A stretch of DNA of 64,000 nucleotides from Streptacidiphilus sp. PB12-B1b (GTDB lineage: Bacteria; Actinomycetota; Actinomycetes; Streptomycetales; Streptomycetaceae). Location: assembly GCF_014084125.1 (NCBI RefSeq), contig NZ_CP048405.1, positions 1,612,001-1,676,000 of the forward strand, read 5' to 3'. The notes under the pieces were generated by a model. The model did no database searches, was not told where the DNA came from, and was given only the letters and a program-made list of their open reading frames with translations. Positions 38,465 through 46,477 of the stretch are shown in pieces. Position 1 is the stretch's first letter. Every line of letters starts with the position of its first letter. Made by a program: the position numbers and the translations under genes.

Positions 38465-39130
38465 ATGACGCAGCTCGTGGGTGTCAGCGCCCGATGGCGC
38501 ACCGACGTGCTCGGAGAGTTCTTCTGCCCGGGCTGCGGCGGCGACCGCAACTACCGGCGCCAGCACGGCCGCCGCTGGCTGCGGCTGCTGGCGCTGCCGG
38601 TGCTGCCGCTGGGCGGCGCCGGATCCACCCTCCAGTGCACCGCCTGCTCCGCCCGGTACGGGCTGGACGCCCTGGAGCGCCCCACCTCGGGCAATCTGCT
38701 GGCGATGCTGCGGACCGCCCAGTACACCATCGCCCTGGCCGTCCTCGCCGCCGGCGGCACCGGCGTCCGGGCCGCCCGCGAGGCCGCCGTCGGGGTGATC
38801 CACCAGGCCGGCTACGCCGACCTGGACGAGCCCCAGGTGCTGGCCGCGCTGGCAGCGCTGCGCGAGGGCGACGAGGAGCTGTCCGGGCTGTACGGCTGCG
38901 GCAGCGGCCTGGCCGTCGAGCTGCACACCGCGCTGGAGCCGCTGGTCCCGCACCTGGCCGGGCCCGGCCTGGAGCACCTGCTGCTGCAGGGCGCCTGGAT
39001 CGCCCTCGCCGACGGCCCCTACCGCCCGGCCGAGCGCGAGGCGCTGCGCGCCACCGGCAGCTGCCTCGGCCTCAGCGCCGAGCGGATCGAGGCGACGCTG
39101 GCCGCCGCCACCCGCCAGCCGCACTCCTGA
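38465..39130 (+). CDS. TerB-like protein with N-terminal zinc ribbon
   Basis: Protein of 221 aa. The N terminus has a zinc ribbon (FFCPGCGGDRNY, then LQCTACSARYG, about residues 19-62). The rest is an all-helical TerB-type domain with IALADGPYRPAEREALRATGSCLGLS near the C terminus, the conserved Asp-rich turn of the family, which binds divalent metal in tellurite-resistance proteins. It is located between leuA and recO; from memory this position is common in Streptomyces. A TerD gene lies 6 kb downstream but is not linked in an operon. Confidence 0.85.
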   Translation: MTQLVGVSARWRTDVLGEFFCPGCGGDRNYRRQHGRRWLRLLALPVLPLGGAGSTLQCTACSARYGLDALERPTSGNLLAMLRTAQYTIALAVLAAGGTGVRAAREAAVGVIHQAGYADLDEPQVLAALAALREGDEELSGLYGCGSGLAVELHTALEPLVPHLAGPGLEHLLLQGAWIALADGPYRPAEREALRATGSCLGLSAERIEATLAAATRQPHS

Positions 39131-39163
39131 CCCGGGGCGGCCGGTTCCGCCGCCGCCGTGCGC

Positions 39164-39169
39164 GACAAT
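39164..39169 (+). promoter_or_regulatory. Leaderless -10 element of recO
   Basis: GACAAT, 6 nt before ATG 39176, the same hexamer and spacing as before hemW. Confidence 0.45.
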
Positions 39170-39175
39170 GGCGGC

Positions 39176-39922
39176 ATGGCCCTGTTCCGCGACGACGGTG
39201 TGGTGCTGCGCACCCAGAAGCTGGGTGAGGCGGACCGCATCATCACCCTGCTCACCCGCCAGCACGGCCGGGTGCGCGCGGTCGCCCGCGGCGTACGCCG
39301 CACCAAGTCCAAGTTCGGCGCCCGGCTGGAGCCGTTCTCCCACGTCGACGTGCAGTTCTTCTCCCGCGGCGAGGAGCTGGTCAGCCGCCATCTGGCGCTC
39401 TGTACCCAGGTGGAGACCATCTCCGCGTACGGCGGCCGGATAGCGTCCGACTACCCCGCCTACACCGCCGCCACGGCGATGCTGGAGACCGCCGAGCGCT
39501 TCACCGAGAACGAGGGCGAGCCCGCCGTCCAGCAGTACCTGCTGCTGGTCGGCGCGCTGCGGACGCTGGCCGGCGGCGAGCACGCCCCGCCGCTGGTGCT
39601 GGACGCCTTCCTGCTGCGCTCGCTCTCGGTGAACGGCTACGCGCCCAGCTTCGACGACTGCGCCACATGCGGGCTGCCCGGCCCGAACCGTTTCTTCTCG
39701 GTGCAGACCGGCGGGGTACTCTGCCACGACTGCCGGGTTCCCGGCAGTGTCGTACCCTCCCCTGAGACGATGGAACTGCTGGGGGCCCTGCTCTCCGGCG
39801 ACTGGGAGACGGCGGACGCCGGCGAGCCGCGCCACTGCCGCGAGGGCAGCGGACTGGTCGCGGCCTACGTGCAGTGGCACCTGGAGCGGGGCCTGCGCTC
39901 GCTGAAGTACGTCGACCGCTGA
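39176..39922 (+). CDS. recO: DNA repair protein RecO
   Basis: Protein of 248 aa. N-terminal OB fold ([40 protein letters not shown]), central helices, and a zinc site formed by CATCGLPG and CHDCR (about residues 161-189). RecO helps load RecA in the RecFOR pathway and anneals ssDNA. Starting at ATG 39176 removes an N-terminal MRDNGG that the upstream GTG at 39158 would add and that overlaps the -10 hexamer. uppS follows after 74 nt, a conserved pair. Confidence 0.96.
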   Translation: MALFRDDGVVLRTQKLGEADRIITLLTRQHGRVRAVARGVRRTKSKFGARLEPFSHVDVQFFSRGEELVSRHLALCTQVETISAYGGRIASDYPAYTAATAMLETAERFTENEGEPAVQQYLLLVGALRTLAGGEHAPPLVLDAFLLRSLSVNGYAPSFDDCATCGLPGPNRFFSVQTGGVLCHDCRVPGSVVPSPETMELLGALLSGDWETADAGEPRHCREGSGLVAAYVQWHLERGLRSLKYVDR

Positions 39923-39996
39923 CGTCCGCGGCTGATCGCCGGCCGATCGCCCGCCGAGGACGCTGGACACTGGACCGAGTGGAGAACCGAAGGCTC

Positions 39997-40836
39997 ATGG
40001 CAACTGCACGACGTGGACTGTTCGGGGGCGACAAGCAGCGCGCGTACCTGCCTCCGCCCCCCCACCCCAGCGGCGCCCGCCCGCCGAAGATCCCGGGCGA
40101 GCTGGTCCCCGAGCACGTCGCCATCGTCATGGACGGCAACGGCCGCTGGGCCAAGGAGCGCGGCCTGCCGCGCACGGAGGGCCACAAGGTCGGCGAGTCG
40201 GTCGTCCTGGACGTCCTCAAGGGCTGCCTCGAGCTGGGCGTGAAGAACCTCTCGCTGTACGCCTTCTCCACCGAGAACTGGAAGCGCTCGCCGGAGGAGG
40301 TGCGCTTCCTGATGAACTTCAACCGGGACGTGATCCACCGCCGCCGGGACGAGATGCACGAGATGGGCATCCGGGTCCGCTGGGCCGGGCGCATGCCCAA
40401 GCTGTGGAAGAGCGTCGTCCAGGAGCTGCAGGTCGCGGAGGAGCTGACCCGCGACAACGACGCCATGACGCTGTACATGTGCGTCAACTACGGCGGCCGG
40501 GCCGAGATCGCCGACGCCGCCGCGGCCCTGGCCGCCGACGTCGCGGCCGGGAGGCTCGACCCGAAGAAGGTCAACGAGAAGACCCTCGCCAAGTACATGT
40601 ACCACCGCGACATGCCCGACGTGGACCTGTTCATCCGGCCCAGCGGCGAGCAGCGCACCTCCAACTTCCTGGTGTGGCAGTCGGCCTACGCGGAACTGGT
40701 CTTCCAGGACGTGCTCTGGCCCGACTTCGACCGCCGCGACCTGTGGCGGGCCTGCGAGGAGTACGCCTCCCGCGACCGCCGCTACGGCGGGGCGCTGCCC
40801 AACGAGACCGCGCTCCCCGAGCAGGCCGTCCGCTAG
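39997..40836 (+). CDS. uppS: Isoprenyl transferase (undecaprenyl/decaprenyl diphosphate synthase)
   Basis: Protein of 279 aa of the cis-prenyltransferase family, making the polyprenyl carrier lipid for cell wall synthesis. Motifs: [24 protein letters not shown] (catalytic Asp), [26 protein letters not shown], and the C-terminal [24 protein letters not shown]. The N-terminal extension [11 protein letters not shown] is typical of actinobacterial members. ATG 39997 is used; GTG 39979 in frame is possible (GGAG lies between them). Confidence 0.95.
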   Translation: MATARRGLFGGDKQRAYLPPPPHPSGARPPKIPGELVPEHVAIVMDGNGRWAKERGLPRTEGHKVGESVVLDVLKGCLELGVKNLSLYAFSTENWKRSPEEVRFLMNFNRDVIHRRRDEMHEMGIRVRWAGRMPKLWKSVVQELQVAEELTRDNDAMTLYMCVNYGGRAEIADAAAALAADVAAGRLDPKKVNEKTLAKYMYHRDMPDVDLFIRPSGEQRTSNFLVWQSAYAELVFQDVLWPDFDRRDLWRACEEYASRDRRYGGALPNETALPEQAVR

Positions 40837-40842
40837 CCTGCG

Positions 40843-40867
40843 GCGGCTCCAGGGGCGGGGGAGCCGC
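40843..40867. terminator. Terminator between uppS and zur
   Basis: GCGGCTCC (40843-40850) / GGAGCCGC (40860-40867), 8-bp perfect stem, 9-nt loop, between convergent genes. Confidence 0.75.
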
Positions 40868-40955
40868 GCGACCGGCCACCGCGACGGTGCCCGGTCCGCC
40901 GCGGCCCCCGCGCCCCTGCGCCTGCCCCTGGTCGGCTGTCCCTGCGCGGCTGCCG

Positions 40956-41375
40956 CTACTCGGCTGCCGCGCCCGCGCACTCCGCGCAGGTGCCGAAGAT
41001 CTCCAGGGTGTGCGCGATGTCCACGAAGCCGTGCTCGCCGGCGACGCCCTCGGCCCAGCGCTCCACCGCCGGACCCTCGACCTCGACCGTGCGCCCGCAC
41101 CGGCGGCACACCAGGTGGTGGTGGTGGCCGCTGCTGCAACGGCGGTAGACGGCCTCGCCCTCGTCGGTGCGCAGGACGTCGATCTCCCCGGCGTCGGCGA
41201 GCGACTGCAGGGTGCGGTACACGGTGGTCAGCCCGACCGAGTCGCCCCGGTGCTTGAGCAGGTCGTGCAGTTCCTGGGCGCTGCGGAAGTCGTCGACCTC
41301 CGCGAGCAGCGAGGCGACAGCGGTGCGCTGCCGGGTCGACCGCGCGGGGGACGACTGGTTCGCGGGCGGCGTCAC
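40956..41375 (-). CDS. zur: Zinc uptake regulator Zur (Fur family)
   Basis: Protein of 139 aa. Winged-helix N-terminal half (RSTRQRTAVASLLAEVDDFRSAQELHDLL, VGLTTVYRTLQSLADAGE), then the metal-sensing half with YRRCSSGHHHHLVCRRCGRTVEVEG and a second Cys pair CAEC near the end (structural zinc). GTG 41375 with AGGAGA upstream is chosen; a longer frame to 41498 would run through the promoter and Zur boxes. Zur with zinc represses zinc-uptake genes. Two Zur-box-like sites over its own promoter imply autoregulation. From memory, Streptomyces usually has znuACB beside zur; here uppS and glyS are the direct neighbours. Confidence 0.92.
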   Translation of the reverse strand: MTPPANQSSPARSTRQRTAVASLLAEVDDFRSAQELHDLLKHRGDSVGLTTVYRTLQSLADAGEIDVLRTDEGEAVYRRCSSGHHHHLVCRRCGRTVEVEGPAVERWAEGVAGEHGFVDIAHTLEIFGTCAECAGAAAE

Positions 41376-41482
41376 CGGGTCTCCTCTAGGTCTGGGGTGC
41401 GTGGGCCTGTGCTTGCTGTCTCCGCCGCCATTGTGCCAGTCCGAGGCGTCACTGTGGCCGACCGCCGATCGCAGTATGCTTG

Positions 41483-41519
41483 TGACAACCATTTTCATGG
41501 CAAATGGAAATCGTTGTCA
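41483..41519. promoter_or_regulatory. Two Zur boxes over the zur promoter
   Basis: TGACAACCATTTTCA (41483-41497) and TGGAAATCGTTGTCA (41505-41519) match the actinobacterial Zur box (TGAAAATGATTTTCA) at 12 and 11 of 15 positions by my count, centres 22 bp apart. Together they form a larger inverted repeat. On the minus strand a -35 TTGACA (plus 41515-41520), 18-nt spacer and -10 GAAAAT (plus 41491-41496) reads towards zur, so both boxes cover it. A plus-strand TATGCT at 41475-41480 could serve glyS. Confidence 0.8.
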
Positions 41520-41704
41520 ACTTTCGGGCGATCCGTCCGACCCCCGCCCCGGACGTCCGCCCCCGGTCCGAAACGGTGTGAAACCTCGGCGGCGTGGGCC
41601 GGTAACCTGAGGTATTCGGTCGCGCTGTCGGCTCCGTGCCGACGCGTTTCCCGCGTGCAATGAAATCCATCACTGACCGCATTCGTCGTACTGAAGAGAG
41701 CACT

Positions 41705-43093
41705 GTGGCCGCCGACAAGATCGACACCATCGTCAGCCTGAGCAAGCGCCGTGGCTTCGTCTACCCGTGCAGTGAGATCTACGGCGGCCAGAAGGCCGCC
41801 TGGGACTACGGACCGCTGGGTGTCGAGCTGAAGGAGAACGTCAAGCGGCAGTGGTGGCGCAACATGGTCATCGGCCGTGAGGACGTCGTCGGGCTCGACT
41901 CCTCGGTGATCCTCGCCCGCGAGGTCTGGGAGGCCAGCGGCCACGTCGCCACCTTCAGCGACCCGCTCACCGAGTGCACCTCCTGCCACAAGCGCTACCG
42001 GGCCGACCACCTGGAGGAGGCGTACGAGGCCAAGCACGGCCACGTGCCCGCCAACGGCCTGGCCGACATCAACTGCCCCAACTGCGGCAACAAGGGCGGC
42101 TTCACCGAGCCCAAGCCGATGTCCGGCATGCTCGAGACCCACCTCGGCGCCTTCAACGCCGGCGACCCGGCCGGCCGCGCCTACCTGCGCCCGGAGACCG
42201 CGCAGGGCATCTTCGTCAACTTCGCCGCCGTGCAGCAGACCTCGCGCAAGAAGCCGCCGTTCGGCATCGCCCAGACCGGCAAGAGCTTCCGCAACGAGAT
42301 CACGCCCGGCAACTTCATCTTCCGCACCCGCGAGTTCGAGCAGATGGAGATGGAGTTCTTCGTCAAGCCCGGCGAGGACGACCAGTGGTTCGAGTACTGG
42401 CTGCAGGAGCGCTGGAACTGGTACCGCGACCTCGGCCTGCGCGAGGAGAACATGCGCTACTACGAGCACGCCAAGGAGAAGCTCTCGCACTACTCCAAGC
42501 GCACGGTCGACATCGAGTACCGCTTCCAGTTCGGCGGCAACGAGTTCGGCGAGCTGGAGGGCGTGGCCAACCGCACCGACTACGACCTGACGCAGCACTC
42601 GGAGCACTCCGGCCAGGACCTCAAGTACTTCGACCAGGAGTCCGGCGAGCGCTGGTTCCCGTACGTCATCGAGCCCGCGGCGGGCGTCAACCGCGCGATG
42701 CTGGCGTTCATGCTCGACGCCTACCGCGAGGACGAGGCCCCCAACGCCAAGGGCGTGATGGAGAAGCGCGTAGTCATGCGCCTCGACCCGCGTCTGGCCC
42801 CGGTCAAGGTCGCCGTGCTGCCGCTGTCGCGCAACGCCGCGCTCTCCCCGAAGGCCCGCGGCCTCGCCGCCGACCTGCGCAAGCACTGGAACGTGGAGTT
42901 CGACGACGCGGGCGCGATCGGCCGCCGCTACCGCCGCCAGGACGAGATCGGCACGCCGTTCTGCATCACCGTCGACTTCGACACCCTGGACGACAACGCG
43001 GTGACCGTGCGCGAGCGCGACACCATGGAGCAGCAGCGGATCTCGCTCGACCAGGTCGAGGGCTTCCTGGCCGGCAAGCTGATCGGCTGCTGA
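41705..43093 (+). CDS. glyS: Glycyl-tRNA synthetase
   Basis: Protein of 462 aa, the homodimeric (alpha2) class II enzyme. [28 protein letters not shown] at the N terminus, motif 1 around [17 protein letters not shown], a zinc-binding insert with CTSCHKRY and CPNCG (about 95-140), motif 2 [25 protein letters not shown], motif 3 [12 protein letters not shown], and the anticodon-binding domain (about 360-462). Start GTG 41705 with GAAGAGAG upstream gives the usual actinomycete N terminus; an in-frame ATG at 41660 would add 15 atypical residues. Its upstream region contains the Zur boxes, about 190 nt from the start. Confidence 0.96.
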   Translation: MAADKIDTIVSLSKRRGFVYPCSEIYGGQKAAWDYGPLGVELKENVKRQWWRNMVIGREDVVGLDSSVILAREVWEASGHVATFSDPLTECTSCHKRYRADHLEEAYEAKHGHVPANGLADINCPNCGNKGGFTEPKPMSGMLETHLGAFNAGDPAGRAYLRPETAQGIFVNFAAVQQTSRKKPPFGIAQTGKSFRNEITPGNFIFRTREFEQMEMEFFVKPGEDDQWFEYWLQERWNWYRDLGLREENMRYYEHAKEKLSHYSKRTVDIEYRFQFGGNEFGELEGVANRTDYDLTQHSEHSGQDLKYFDQESGERWFPYVIEPAAGVNRAMLAFMLDAYREDEAPNAKGVMEKRVVMRLDPRLAPVKVAVLPLSRNAALSPKARGLAADLRKHWNVEFDDAGAIGRRYRRQDEIGTPFCITVDFDTLDDNAVTVRERDTMEQQRISLDQVEGFLAGKLIGC

Positions 43094-43234
43094 CCCGCCG
43101 CCACACCTGCACCACCCGCAACTCCCCTGGTACGGCCGCCCGCTGTGCCACCGCCGCCGCCCGTCGCGCACCCCGCGCCGGGCGGCGCCGCGTCGGCGGC
43201 GTTCCACCGGCGGCGGCCTGCCGGCGGCGGACGG

Positions 43235-43708
43235 TCAGCGGGACCACCCCGCGCGGACCCGCAGCCTCTCGGTGCCGCCGTCCGCACGGGCCGCGGTGAC
43301 CCGGTCGTAGCGGCCCCCGGCCGACGCCACCCAGAACAGCCCGGCGATGCCCGACGCCTCGGCCGCGCAGAGCCCCCGGCCGCGCCGGCTGAGCACCAGC
43401 CCCGGCGGCACCCCGTCCGTCGGCATCCGCCCCCAGACCAGGACCGACTCCCGTCCGCCGCCCCGCCCGCCGTCGCGTCGCGCCCCGCGCAGCACCCGCC
43501 CCGCGCGCGGCTCGGCGACCAGGACGTCGAGCAGCAGCCCGAGGTTGTGCACCTCCAGCGCCGGGCGCCCCCGGGGGCCGCTGCCCAGCCGCACCGACCA
43601 CGGCGGCTCCAGCAGCGGCACCCCGTCCAGGTACGCGTGCCCCGGCCGCCGCCACCGCTCCTGCGTCTGCTGCTGCCTCTGCCCGGGCGTCTGCTGCTGC
43701 GCGGCCAT
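43235..43708 (-). CDS. Uncharacterised protein (157 aa)
   Basis: I do not recognise the family. The N terminus is Gln-rich (residues 1-17), followed by a mixed alpha/beta stretch RPGHAYLDGVPLLEPPWSVR, PALEVHNLGLLLDVLVAEPR, GRESVLVWGRMPTDGVPPGL and GLFWVASAGGRYDRVTAARA. No signal peptide, membrane segment, cysteine cluster or known motif. Codon bias is normal for the region. ATG 43708 has GGGGGAG 6 nt upstream. It is in line with NADAR and TerD genes (117-nt gap), so it may belong to the same group. Confidence 0.7.
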   Translation of the reverse strand: MAAQQQTPGQRQQQTQERWRRPGHAYLDGVPLLEPPWSVRLGSGPRGRPALEVHNLGLLLDVLVAEPRAGRVLRGARRDGGRGGGRESVLVWGRMPTDGVPPGLVLSRRGRGLCAAEASGIAGLFWVASAGGRYDRVTAARADGGTERLRVRAGWSR

Positions 43709-43825
43709 GGTGCTCCCCCGTCATGGCCTCCCGGCTCTCGGGCGCCGGGAACCACCCTGCTGCACCGCGCCCCACCGCGTCGGTAGTGCAGGCCCCCGGC
43801 CCGGGGTGGTGCCAGGCCCACCCCG

Positions 43826-44407
43826 CTACTGCCGGGCAAGCCGCTCCCGCGCCTCCATCAGCGCGAACCCCAGCAGATTCAGCCCACGCCACCGCTCGGG
43901 CACGGTGGCATGCTCGTGGGCGGCGCCGAAGCCGATGCCCCACACCCGGTCGCGCGGGCTGGCCTCGACCAGCACCCGGTTGCGCGTGCCCAGCAGGTAC
44001 TCGCGCAGCGCTGGGTCCTGTCCGAACCTGGCCACGTTGCCGCGCACCACCAGCTCGAACCGCTCCGTCCGCCAGCGCTCGTCGTCGAAGCCCCGCACCA
44101 GTCGGCCGAGGCTCTTGGCCTCGGCCGGGGTGCGGGCCCCGAGTATCGGCGGCACCGACGCCTCGTCACCGAACAGCCGGGCCTTGCCGGCCATCATCCA
44201 GTGCTCGGCCGTGGCGTACCGCACGCCGTCCACCAGGAACGGCGCGGGCCACCACTGGCTGAGCGATCCCGCCCCCGCACTGCCGTCCCGCTGTGGCCGA
44301 TGCCCCCAGAACATCAGCCACTTGGGGCGGGCCCCGGCGGCCGTCATGGCCGCCAACTCCTCCCGGCTGCGGGCCAGTGCCGGGTCCTGCTGCTCGGTCG
44401 TCGTCAT
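43826..44407 (-). CDS. NADAR family N-glycosidase (YbiA-like)
   Basis: Protein of 193 aa. LMFWGH, SQWWPAPFLVDG, the core YATAEHWMMAGKARLFGD (Glu and Trp of the active site), RTPAEAKSLGRLVRGFDDERW, GTRNRVLVEASPRDRVWGIG and LLGFALMEARERL are the NADAR/DUF1768 motifs. Relatives act on riboflavin-pathway intermediates (YbiA, RibX) or remove ADP-ribose from nucleic acid in conflict systems, and the family is often linked to ter genes. It lies directly downstream of terD (53 nt), supporting the second context. ATG 44407 is used; ATG 44416 would add MRD. Confidence 0.88.
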   Translation of the reverse strand: MTTTEQQDPALARSREELAAMTAAGARPKWLMFWGHRPQRDGSAGAGSLSQWWPAPFLVDGVRYATAEHWMMAGKARLFGDEASVPPILGARTPAEAKSLGRLVRGFDDERWRTERFELVVRGNVARFGQDPALREYLLGTRNRVLVEASPRDRVWGIGFGAAHEHATVPERWRGLNLLGFALMEARERLARQ

Positions 44408-44460
44408 GTCCCGCATCGTGCCACCCGGCACTGACAACCGCCCCGGCGTTTCGGGCCGCC

Positions 44461-45036
44461 TCAGATGTGGACGCCGAAGTCCTGGGCGATGCCGACCAGT
44501 CCGGAGGCGTAGCCCTGGCCGATGGCGCGGAACTTCCACTCGGCGCCGTTGCGGTACAGCTCGCCGAAGACCATGGCGGTCTCGGTCGCGGCGTCCTCGC
44601 TCAGGTCGTAGCGGGCGATCTCGGCCCCGCCGTTCTGGTTGACCACCCGGATGAAGGCGTTGCGGACCTGGCCGAAGCTCTGGTTGCGGTTGTCGGCCTC
44701 GTAGACCGAGACCGGGAAGACCACCTTTTCGACCTCGGCCGGCAGCCCGGCGAGGTTCACCTTGATCTGCTCGTCGTCGCCGTCGCCCGCGCCGGTGAGG
44801 TTGTCGCCGGTGTGGACGACCGTCCCGTCCGGGGTGGAGGTGTTGTTGAAGAAGACGAAGTGCTTGTCGCTGAGGACCTTCCCGGTGGCGTCGAGCACGA
44901 TGGCGCACGCGTCCAGGTCGAAGTCCGCCCCGGTGGTGGTGCGGACGTCCCAGCCGAGGCCCACGGTGATGGCGCTCAGCCCCGGGGCCTCCTTGGTAAG
45001 AGAGACGTTTCCGCCCTTGGTAAGACTGACCGGCAT
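44461..45036 (-). CDS. terD: TerD family protein
   Basis: Protein of 191 aa, the size and sequence of TerD/TerE/CABP stress proteins. [73 protein letters not shown] and [19 protein letters not shown] are diagnostic; the GADFDLDA and GDGDDE acidic loops bind Ca2+. Cytosolic or membrane-peripheral. Strong Shine-Dalgarno sequence (GGGAGGGGA). Actinomycetes often carry several paralogues with roles in development and stress; the specific one cannot be told. Probably the first gene of an operon with NADAR. Confidence 0.96.
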   Translation of the reverse strand: MPVSLTKGGNVSLTKEAPGLSAITVGLGWDVRTTTGADFDLDACAIVLDATGKVLSDKHFVFFNNTSTPDGTVVHTGDNLTGAGDGDDEQIKVNLAGLPAEVEKVVFPVSVYEADNRNQSFGQVRNAFIRVVNQNGGAEIARYDLSEDAATETAMVFGELYRNGAEWKFRAIGQGYASGLVGIAQDFGVHI

Positions 45037-45234
45037 GGCTGTCCCCTCCCTGCTCCGTTCCCGCTGTCGCGGGTAAGAACGCCGACGACACCCCCGCGGT
45101 TCCCCGCAGCCGGCCCCGCGCGCCGCTCGGACCGCACCGGGGGTGGCGGTGCGGGGGCTGCGGAATGCAGGCGGGGGAGGGGTTCGGCCGATGATGTGCG
45201 CGTCCGGGGGCTCTTTGGAACGGGGATTCCGAGG

Positions 45235-45240
45235 TAGCCT
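45235..45240 (+). promoter_or_regulatory. Leaderless -10 element of a leader peptide
   Basis: TAGCCT, 6 nt before ATG 45247. TCTTTG at 45212-45217 with a 17-nt spacer is a weak -35 candidate. Confidence 0.55.
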
Positions 45241-45246
45241 TGCGGT

Positions 45247-45321
45247 ATGCCAATGCTCGTAGCCCGTCTGTACGTGGACCTGCTCCGCGTTACGAGCATG
45301 TCCTGTCGCGCCAACGTCTGA
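45247..45321 (+). CDS. Putative actinobacterial leader peptide (24 aa)
   Basis: A 24-codon frame from ATG 45247 to TGA 45319-45321, beginning [15 protein letters not shown] and ending TSMSCRANV. The pattern (R-hydrophobic-VDL-RV-S-x-CR) matches the short leader peptides annotated before many sulfur, amino-acid and transporter genes in Streptomyces, which end near a Cys-Arg. Its codons contain a perfect 9-bp inverted repeat, ATGCTCGTA (45253-45261) / TACGAGCAT (45291-45299). It lies 46 nt upstream of an oxygenase gene on the same strand and seems to be leaderless. A cis-acting attenuator role is inferred. Confidence 0.72.
   Translation: MPMLVARLYVDLLRVTSMSCRANV
45253..45299 (+). promoter_or_regulatory. 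Inverted repeat inside the leader peptide
   Basis: ATGCTCGTA / TACGAGCAT, 9-bp perfect arms 29 nt apart, enclosing the middle of the leader reading frame. A second small hairpin TCTGA-CTC-TCAGA overlaps the leader stop codon (45316-45328). Alternative folding set by ribosome position is plausible. Confidence 0.55.
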
Positions 45322-45367
45322 CTCTCAGAACGTTCCCCCACCGGCGTCACACCCTCCAGGACGTGTC

Positions 45368-46342
45368 ATGTCCCAGCATCAGCTCCCCCTGATCGACCTC
45401 TCCCGCATCGACCGCGAGGCCCTGCACCGGGCCGTCCGCGATGTCGGCTTCTTCCAGCTCACCGGCCACGGCGTGACCGCCGAGGAGAGCGAGGCCCTGC
45501 TCGGGGCCGCGCGGGCGTTCTTCGCCCTGCCCGAGGCCGAGCGGCTGGCGATCGACAACATCAACTCCCCGCACTTCCGCGGCTACACCCGCACGGGCAA
45601 CGAGCTGACCCGGGGCACCCGCGACTGGCGCGACCAGCTGGACATAGGCGCCGAGCTGCCCGCGCACGTGCCCGGTCCGGGCGAGCCGGACTACTGGTGG
45701 CTGCAGGGGCCGAATCAGTGGCCCGGTGCCCAGCCCGAGCTGCGGCGGATCACCCTGGACTGGATCGACCGGCTGAGCGCGGTCGCCCACCGGCTGCTGC
45801 ACGCGCTGCTGGACGCCATCGGCGCCCCCGAGGACTTCTACGACGACGCCTTCTCCGGCCATCCGCACACCAACCTCAAGCTGATCCGCTACCCCGGCCG
45901 GGCTCCGGAGGGCGACGACCAGGGCGTCGGCGTGCACAAGGACTACGGCTTCCTGACCCTGCTGCTGACCGACGGCGTCGGCGGGCTGCAGGTGGAGGGC
46001 CCGGACGGGGAGTTCCAGGACGTCCCGCACATCCCGGGGGCGTTCGTGGTCAATCTGGGGGAGCTGCTGGAGGTGGCCACCGACGGTTACCTCAGGGCCA
46101 CCAACCACCGGGTGGTCAGCCCGCCCGGGGCGCGCGAGCGCTTCTCCGCGCCGTTCTTCTACAACCCGCGCCTGGACGCCCGGATCGCGCCGCTGCCCTT
46201 CCCGCACGCGGTGCAGGCCACCGGGGTCACCCAGGACCCGGACAATCCGCTCTTCGCCGAGTACGGCCGCAACTCGCTCAAGGGCTGGCTGCGCGCCCAC
46301 CCGGAGGTCGCCCACAAGTACCACCCGGACCTGGTCGGCTGA
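45368..46342 (+). CDS. 2-oxoglutarate/Fe(II) oxygenase, isopenicillin N synthase family
   Basis: Protein of 324 aa. N-terminal DIOX_N domain (LPLIDLSRIDREALHRAVRDVGFFQLTGHGV) and the C-terminal double-stranded beta helix with the iron ligands in VHKDYG (HxD, about residue 192) and ATNHRVV (His, about 247), and the 2-oxoglutarate-binding ARERFS (Arg-x-Ser, about 256). Length is typical of the plant-like/IPNS family. Substrate unknown; bacterial homologues are poorly studied outside beta-lactam synthesis, and there is no beta-lactam cluster here. Probably controlled by the leader peptide upstream. AGGA lies 8 nt before ATG 45368. Confidence 0.93.
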   Translation: MSQHQLPLIDLSRIDREALHRAVRDVGFFQLTGHGVTAEESEALLGAARAFFALPEAERLAIDNINSPHFRGYTRTGNELTRGTRDWRDQLDIGAELPAHVPGPGEPDYWWLQGPNQWPGAQPELRRITLDWIDRLSAVAHRLLHALLDAIGAPEDFYDDAFSGHPHTNLKLIRYPGRAPEGDDQGVGVHKDYGFLTLLLTDGVGGLQVEGPDGEFQDVPHIPGAFVVNLGELLEVATDGYLRATNHRVVSPPGARERFSAPFFYNPRLDARIAPLPFPHAVQATGVTQDPDNPLFAEYGRNSLKGWLRAHPEVAHKYHPDLVG

Positions 46343-46409
46343 GGCCCGGCCGAGCCCGACCACAGGACCCCGGACCCGGCGCGAGCCCGCCCCGCCCCGG
46401 ACAAGCCGC

Positions 46410-46443
46410 GAGCCCCCCGCAGCCGATCGGCTGCGGGGGGCTC
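46410..46443. terminator. Bidirectional terminator
   Basis: Perfect 15-bp stem GAGCCCCCCGCAGCC (46410-46424) / its complement (46429-46443), loop GATC, between the oxygenase and MFS genes, which converge. Confidence 0.9.
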
Positions 46444-46477
46444 GTCGGTCGCACGCCGACCGGTGACCGCCCGGGGG

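Noticed and set aside
41375-41498. Longer start for zur
   Set aside because: The extension would encode the Zur boxes and the promoter, and Fur-family proteins normally start close to the winged helix.
45368-46342. Isopenicillin N synthase and a beta-lactam cluster
   Set aside because: Only the superfamily motifs match; there is no ACV synthetase or other beta-lactam gene near it.
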